Positions 31,344 through 35,011 of a DNA stretch of 35,011 bases are shown in pieces. This DNA is from an uncultured Spirochaetales bacterium (lineage in GTDB: Bacteria; Spirochaetota; Spirochaetia; Sphaerochaetales; Sphaerochaetaceae), in assembly GCA_902796335.1 (NCBI GenBank), contig CADBOI010000153.1:1-35011 (forward strand), given 5' to 3'. Positions within the stretch are counted from its first letter, which is position 1. Each line of letters begins with the position of its first letter. A model generated the notes under the pieces. That model did no database searches. It was not told the DNA's origin and saw only the letters and a list, made by a program, of their open reading frames with translations. The position numbers and the translations under genes are program-made.

Positions 31344-31485
31344 CGATGATTACTGTATTCAGGAGTTCATAGCTGAAGGCGGACGCTTTTATCGTTACGA
31401 TGGAAAAGGCGATTTGTCTGCATCCGAGATAGAGAATTACGACAGGAGAAAGGAGTTTGAGAACGGATGGCTATTGAAAAAGTGA
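31340..31485 (+). pseudogene. small frameshifted gene upstream of the YbaK-type gene
   Basis: AAGGAG (31325-31330) precedes an ATG at 31340 that shares bases with the previous stop. That frame closes after ten codons. One base of shift gives a coding-like frame, GAT 31345 to TGA 31485: DDYCIQEFIAEGGRFYRYDG, then KGDLSASEIENYDRRKEF and ENGWLLKK. This frame has no start codon of its own and overlaps the YbaK gene by 19 bp, as coupled genes do. It looks like an approximately 48-residue protein with a one-base deletion in codon 2-3, or a sequencing error. Confidence 0.5.
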
Positions 31486-31934
31486 AGCAGTATTTCTCGG
31501 AAATCGGCATTGCTGAACGCATACGGGAATTTGATGTTTCCAGCGCTACTGTGGAATTGGCAGCGGTGGCATTGGAATGTGAACCCTGTCGAATTGCCAA
31601 GACACTTTCGTTTATGGTGGATGGGCATGCTGTTCTTATTGTTACCGCCGGAGATGCGAAAATTGACAATTCCAAGTTCAAAGCGCAATTCGGAACCAAG
31701 GCCAAGATGCTGACTCCGGATGAGGTGGAAACTTTGGTCGGTCACGGTGTCGGCGGTGTCTGTCCTTTTGCAGTCAATGACGGTGTTCCGGTCTATCTTG
31801 ATGAGTCATTGAAAAGGTTCGTGACGGTTTTTCCCGCCTGCGGAAGCAGCAACAGCGCGATTGAACTGTCAATTGACGAATTGGAGAAGTATTCCGGATT
31901 CGTCTCATGGATCGATGTCTGTAAAAACTGGTAG
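31467..31934 (+). CDS. YbaK/EbsC family aminoacyl-tRNA deacylase
   Basis: A 155-residue cytoplasmic editing protein of the YbaK/ProX group. EPCRIAKTLSFMVDG carries the conserved Lys of the deacylase site. 'VLIVTAGDAKIDNSKFKAQF' and VGHGVGGVCPFAV are family signatures, and the C-terminus has the common FPACGSSNSAIELS segment. These enzymes remove wrongly attached amino acids from tRNA. AAGGAG precedes the ATG by 11 bp. It ends in TAG, one of two intact genes in the window to do so. Confidence 0.92.
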   Translation: MAIEKVKQYFSEIGIAERIREFDVSSATVELAAVALECEPCRIAKTLSFMVDGHAVLIVTAGDAKIDNSKFKAQFGTKAKMLTPDEVETLVGHGVGGVCPFAVNDGVPVYLDESLKRFVTVFPACGSSNSAIELSIDELEKYSGFVSWIDVCKNW

Positions 31935-31959
31935 TCTTGACCAATAAGGCCTTGTTTCA

Positions 31960-32009
31960 TTCATCCAATTGATTGATTTTCGTCCAAAAAGTGGGTTGAT
32001 TTGGATGAA
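31960..32009. repeat. 9-bp inverted repeat between convergent genes
   Basis: TTCATCCAA (31960-31968) and TTGGATGAA (32001-32009) are perfect complements 32 bp apart, flanked by A/T tracts. They lie between the YbaK and GNAT 3' ends, so a shared terminator is possible; the large loop makes this weak. Confidence 0.35.
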
Positions 32010-32046
32010 AAATGTTGCGGTTGGATGTAAGTATGCAGACTATGCT

Positions 32047-32568
32047 TTAATCGAGTATTTTTTCCATCCAAGCCATATTGTACCAGCGGTCGAATTTATA
32101 GCCGCACCTGTGAAACTCGCCGACTTTTTTAAATCCTAGATGTTCATGGAATTGAACACTATTGTAATTCAGGTATTCATCTTCCTTAAGATCAGGAACA
32201 CCGATACAGGCGTAGAGGTTCTTTATCCCCATTTCTTTTAATGTGTCTTCCAACTTCTTATAAAGAAGTCTTCCAATTCCTTGCTTGTGATGATTCTTGT
32301 CGATATAGATAGATAACTCCGTAGAGAATCTATATGCTTCACGACCGACAAAGGGACCTGCATAAGCGTATCCGACAATCCTGTTGTCAATTAACGCAAC
32401 GAAATAGGGATATTTTTCCAGTGTTCTTTCCATTCTTCTACTGAATTCTTCAATGGAGGGAACGGAATATTCAAATGAAATGGCGGTATTCAAAACATAA
32501 TGTCCATAAATACCCAAGATTTCTTTTGCATCATCTGTTGTCGCAAGTCTGGTTTCAATTTCCCTCAT
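32047..32568 (-). CDS. GNAT acetyltransferase, phosphinothricin-acetyltransferase-like
   Basis: A 173-residue cytoplasmic N-acetyltransferase of the Pat/YncA (MnaT) type. The N-terminal TRLATTDDAKEILGIYGHYV and 'TAISFEYSVPSIEEF' are subfamily marks. The acetyl-CoA loop is HHKQGIGRLLYKKLE (Q/RxxGxG/A). The late 'FHEHLGFKKVGEFHRCGYKF' is the classic C-terminal motif, followed by W-Y-N-M-A-W-M. It probably acetylates methionine-like amino-acid analogues. There is no Shine-Dalgarno; TATTAT ends 9 bp before the ATG. Confidence 0.92.
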   Translation of the reverse strand: MREIETRLATTDDAKEILGIYGHYVLNTAISFEYSVPSIEEFSRRMERTLEKYPYFVALIDNRIVGYAYAGPFVGREAYRFSTELSIYIDKNHHKQGIGRLLYKKLEDTLKEMGIKNLYACIGVPDLKEDEYLNYNSVQFHEHLGFKKVGEFHRCGYKFDRWYNMAWMEKILD

Positions 32569-32577
32569 GGCTAAAGA

Positions 32578-32583
32578 ATAATA
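32578..32583 (-). promoter_or_regulatory. -10 box of the GNAT gene, near-leaderless layout
   Basis: Minus strand TATTAT (32583-32578), 9 bp before the ATG at 32568; no Shine-Dalgarno, and the -35 is weak. Confidence 0.4.
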
Positions 32584-32679
32584 AAAAAGGCGTCACAATT
32601 TGAAGTTGTTTTACACGATTTGAATGAGCTTAACAGATGTTTTGAATGCTTGAACCCAATCAACGGCATCAGACTTCTG

Positions 32680-32688
32680 TGGTATTAT
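32680..32688 (+). promoter_or_regulatory. extended -10 before the small hypothetical gene
   Basis: TGG-TATTAT (32680-32688), 21 bp before the ATG at 32710. There is no clear -35. Confidence 0.35.
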
Positions 32689-32709
32689 GAAGCTCAAGAA
32701 AGGTTATGT

Positions 32710-32877
32710 ATGGGCATAATAACGTTTAACGAAGACTATTATCGCAGGAAGCTGGAAGAATACGAAAACAAGCCTCGTGGAATTGCCAGCGTAGAGTGGT
32801 ATGACTGTGTCCATGGTGAAAAGACTGACCCTGATTACCACAGCGCTATTTGGTTGCCGGTCAGTAGAAAGAGATAA
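32710..32877 (+). CDS. small hypothetical protein, possibly a GyrI-like C-terminal remnant
   Basis: A 55-residue frame from ATG 32710, with AAAGG 5-7 bp upstream. The open frame extends back to a TTG at 32620 without support. The sequence is charged and ends 'YDCVHGEKTDPDYHSAIWLP' VSRKR. An '(E/A)IWLPV' end is typical of AraC effector/GyrI-like domains, so this may be the tail of a decayed gene. Not recognised with confidence. Confidence 0.45.
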   Translation: MGIITFNEDYYRRKLEEYENKPRGIASVEWYDCVHGEKTDPDYHSAIWLPVSRKR

Positions 32878-32911
32878 AACAAAAATGAGACCCTCTTAGT
32901 AATTGTTGTAG

Positions 32912-32917
32912 TACAAT
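32912..32917 (+). promoter_or_regulatory. -10 box of the GNAT-YoaP gene, leaderless layout
   Basis: TACAAT (32912-32917), 8 bp before the ATG at 32926; no Shine-Dalgarno, and the -35 is poor. Confidence 0.4.
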
Positions 32918-32925
32918 CATGAAGT

Positions 32926-33672
32926 ATGGAGTACATACGCCTTACAAAAGAAAACTTGGATAAAGAGAATATCTGCTGTGCTATTTCCAACAACAAGGAT
33001 GTGCAGGTTTCATCTAAGAAAGCATGGCTGGCGGAACGGTTTGATGAAGGATTGGTTTTCATGAAAAGCACTGAACGTGGAAAATGCTTCATCGAGTATA
33101 TCCCAGCAGAGAATGCATGGAATCCAATTAATGCCCCCGGATACATGTACATTGATTGTCTGTGGGTTTCCGGATCCTTCAAGGGGCATGGATATTCAAA
33201 TGATCTTCTCAACGCATGTATAGAGGATAGTAAGGCAAAAGGAAAGAAAGGGCTTTGTATCTTGGCAACTGCTAAGAAGAAACCTTTTCTGTCAGACCCG
33301 AAATATCTGAAATACAAGGGCTTCTCTGTGTGTGATGAGGCTGATAACGGTGTTCAGCTATGGTATCTGCCGTTCAATCCCAAAGAGGAAGCTCCTGCAT
33401 TCAACGAGTGTGCCAAGCATCCACACGTAAATGAGGATGGATATGTCCTTTATTACACAAGTCAGTGTCCATTTAATGCAAAGTATGTACCTATTGTAGA
33501 GCAGACTGCAAAGGACCATGGCATTCCATTCAAAGCTGTTCACATTGAGACCAAAGAATCAGCTCAAAATGTTCCTACACCGATTACAACATATGCATTG
33601 TTCCATGATGGTGAATACGTTACAAACGAGCAAATGAACGATTCAAAGTTTCTTAAGATTGTCAGTCAATGA
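32926..33672 (+). CDS. GNAT acetyltransferase with C-terminal YoaP-like domain
   Basis: A 248-residue two-domain protein. The N-terminal GNAT domain (about 1-150) has 'YIDCLWVSGSFKGHGYSNDL' as the acetyl-CoA-binding strand and loop (S-FKGHGYS). The C-terminal about 95 residues, starting 'GYVLYYTSQCPFNAKYVPIV', resemble a thioredoxin-like YoaP domain with a single Cys and end in a compact strand-helix (ITTYALFHDGEYVTNEQMND). Such GNAT-YoaP fusions are common in Firmicutes and are uncharacterised. The ATG lacks a Shine-Dalgarno and follows a TACAAT box by 8 bp. Confidence 0.87.
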   Translation: MEYIRLTKENLDKENICCAISNNKDVQVSSKKAWLAERFDEGLVFMKSTERGKCFIEYIPAENAWNPINAPGYMYIDCLWVSGSFKGHGYSNDLLNACIEDSKAKGKKGLCILATAKKKPFLSDPKYLKYKGFSVCDEADNGVQLWYLPFNPKEEAPAFNECAKHPHVNEDGYVLYYTSQCPFNAKYVPIVEQTAKDHGIPFKAVHIETKESAQNVPTPITTYALFHDGEYVTNEQMNDSKFLKIVSQ

Positions 33673-33727
33673 TTCTCAGGAAATAGAAGCAGAAGCCGAG
33701 ATACAAAAGTAAAAAAGGAGAACTGAT

Positions 33728-34822
33728 ACGGAGTTATATTGTTCTGAATGCAAGAAAAGAGAACTTACGAGCACACGTAAGTCCCATTGTGACTGCGGCG
33801 GTCTTTGGAAACTGGATTTCAAACCTCCTAAATTTGATTTGAATGCAATAGACCGCGACCAGTGGAGCATGTTCCGCTACCGTAAGTTCATGGCTCTTGA
33901 AGATGACAGCTGGAAAGGGATTACTCTTGGAGAAGGAATGACTCCTATTGTTCCCCTGGATGAAAATGTTCTTCTTAAAATGGATTATTTCATGCCGACT
34001 CTCTCATTCAAGGACCGCGGTGCTGCGGTTCTGGTAGCTCACTGCAAGTCCATTGGTGTCGACAGTGTGGTTCAGGACTCAAGCGGCAATGCCGGAAACT
34101 CTGTTGCAGCTTATTGCGCCAAGGCAGGAATTAAATGTGAGGTCTTTGTAAAGGACGGAACAAGTCCCAAGAAAATAGACATGATACGTGCCCATGGCGC
34201 CACATGTACCGTTGTTCCAGGTTCCAGAGACCATTGTGCAGATGTGTGCAGGGAAAAGGTTGAACATGAAGGTGTCTATTATGCCAACCATGTTTACAAT
34301 CCGTTCTTCTATGAGGGAACTAAAACCTACATTTATGAGGTTTATGAGCAACTTCACCGCATCCCGGCCAATATTGTAGTTCCTGTGGGAAACGGGACTT
34401 TGTTCCTTGGCGTGCTGCATGCTCTTGAGCATCTTCTTGAAAGCGGATGCATTGAACGTATGCCCCAGATTATTGCACTCCAGACAGAAACCTGTGACCC
34501 GATTCTCCGTGCAGCAGAACAAGGCCAGAAGGAACCTGCGAAGATTACTCCTCAGGATACTATTGCTGAGGGAATTGCCATAGGCAGGCCCATGAGAGGA
34601 AAAGAGATTCTTGAGTATGTGTACAAATACAACATCCGTTTCATCCATGCTCCTGAAGACAAGATTCTGGATGCACGCAAAGCTCTGGCTCTTAAGGGTG
34701 TTTACTGTGAGCATACAACGGCGGCAAACTATGCTGCATATCTTGCCTACTGTGAGAAGTACGGACCTACCTCTGATTGTCTTATCACAATGTGTGGGGC
34801 GGGACTGAAATCGGACCACTGA
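33728..34822 (+). CDS. threonine synthase-like PLP enzyme with apparent ACG start
   Basis: A 364-residue fold-type II PLP enzyme. Read from ACG 33728, the N-terminus is a zinc ribbon, (M)ELYCSECKKRE...HCDCGG (Cys5, Cys8, Cys21, Cys23), which many threonine synthases carry. PLP Lys95 lies in LSFKDRGAA, SSGNAGNSVAAY is the substrate loop, and 'IVVPVGNGTLFLGVL' is the phosphate loop. AAAAAAGGAG (33711-33720) is spaced 7 bp from the ACG. No ATG, GTG or TTG exists in frame before the TTG at 33839, which would lose the ribbon and has no Shine-Dalgarno. Either ACG is used as start or an ATG was mutated. Threonine synthase is likely; diaminopropionate lyase-like or other relatives are possible. Confidence 0.82.
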   Translation, partial: TELYCSECKKRELTSTRKSHCDCGGLWKLDFKPPKFDLNAIDRDQWSMFRYRKFMALEDDSWKGITLGEGMTPIVPLDENVLLKMDYFMPTLSFKDRGAAVLVAHCKSIGVDSVVQDSSGNAGNSVAAYCAKAGIKCEVFVKDGTSPKKIDMIRAHGATCTVVPGSRDHCADVCREKVEHEGVYYANHVYNPFFYEGTKTYIYEVYEQLHRIPANIVVPVGNGTLFLGVLHALEHLLESGCIERMPQIIALQTETCDPILRAAEQGQKEPAKITPQDTIAEGIAIGRPMRGKEILEYVYKYNIRFIHAPEDKILDARKALALKGVYCEHTTAANYAAYLAYCEKYGPTSDCLITMCGAGLKSDH

Positions 34823-34930
34823 TGTGAATTGTGTAAGGGGGAGTCGCTTTTGGCTACCGGTAGGGTCTTCTGCATTTTATAGAGTCCGACACCATGATTG
34901 AGAAACCTCTTTTGTTGTGCTAACATATCC
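34823..34930. other. intergenic region after threonine-synthase-like gene
   Basis: 108 bp. A 10-bp palindrome, CTACCGGTAG, lies near its middle without a T-tract. I see no clear terminator, promoter or RNA gene. Confidence 0.4.
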
Positions 34931-35011
34931 ATGTTTGGGATAAAAGGTATGGTAGAAGAGTTAAAATTCAGGGAAGACGACAGAATCGCGGTAATAGCGC
35001 CGCATCCTGAC
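34931..35011 (+). CDS. PIG-L family deacetylase, 3'-truncated by window edge
   Basis: 27 visible codons: MFGIKGMVEELKFREDDRIA then VIAPHPD at the window end. (R)IAVIAPHPD(DE) is the start and first zinc-ligand motif of PIG-L/LmbE GlcNAc-type deacetylases; the next residues lie outside the window. The start may be the ATG at 34931 or the one at 34949; neither has a well-spaced Shine-Dalgarno. It would remove acetyl groups from an amino-sugar conjugate. Confidence 0.65.
   Translation, partial: MFGIKGMVEELKFREDDRIAVIAPHPD

Noticed and set aside
34747-34932. Minus-strand 61-codon frame over the 3' end of the threonine-synthase-like gene
   Set aside because: Mostly antisense to a recognised gene and without Shine-Dalgarno or motif.
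1-35011. CRISPR arrays, tRNA or rRNA genes, insertion sequences, prophage or toxin-antitoxin genes
   Set aside because: I looked for regular direct repeats, cloverleaf ends and transposase motifs and saw none; only short inverted repeats and one weak 18-bp tandem array are present.

Overview
The window is about 35 kb of bacterial chromosome of medium GC with dense, operon-like packing. I infer a gut or anaerobic spirochaete (Sphaerochaeta/Treponema-like). The basis is the sugar-binding protein signal style (no lipobox Cys, 'QGSSES' mature end), many sugar ABC/ROK/AraC genes, and an anaerobe-type set of flavoproteins and Fe-S proteins. No rRNA or other marker proves the phylum.

Region 1 (1-5500) is a carbohydrate operon that starts upstream of the window. 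It holds a cut Gfo/Idh oxidoreductase, an acetylesterase-like hydrolase, a membrane-anchored AraC sensor-regulator, a second Gfo/Idh enzyme and an Ldh_2-type dehydrogenase, and it ends in a clear terminator.

Region 2 (5500-18313) is the core of the window. It looks like a complete sulfoquinovose (plant sulfolipid head group) system of the transketolase type (sulfo-TK). A 19-bp palindrome lies on the promoters of both operons, beside a ROK repressor gene. Operon A encodes a fucose-isomerase-family protein, a two-subunit transketolase, an RpiB-like isomerase, an iron alcohol dehydrogenase, a DUF4867 protein and a TauE/SafE exporter. Operon B encodes a binding protein, two ABC permeases and a GH31 enzyme. 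That enzyme keeps all catalytic and sulfonate-binding residues of E. coli YihQ at identical spacing. The inferred route runs: sulfoquinovoside import; cleavage to SQ; isomerisation to sulfofructose; transketolase to sulfoerythrose plus xylulose-5-P; isomerisation; a second transketolase step to sulfoacetaldehyde; reduction to isethionate; export.

Region 3 (18282-22209) is a second, divergent sugar module: a GH31 gene broken by one in-frame TAG, and a GPH-family symporter.

Region 4 (22214-35011) is accessory and mixed. It holds an Fe-S flavoprotein, a DUF6512 plus NapH-like membrane Fe-S pair, an acyltransferase, a truncated lipoprotein with GyrI-like and nitroreductase genes, a PrsW protease, a YjjG-type HAD phosphatase, an SDR, a repeat-rich lipoprotein, a YbaK deacylase, two acetyltransferases, a threonine-synthase-like gene with an apparent ACG start, and the beginning of a PIG-L deacetylase. 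Several gene remnants lie between them.

A recurring feature is a class of genes without Shine-Dalgarno sequence whose -10 box lies only 6-9 bp before the ATG, which predicts leaderless mRNAs.
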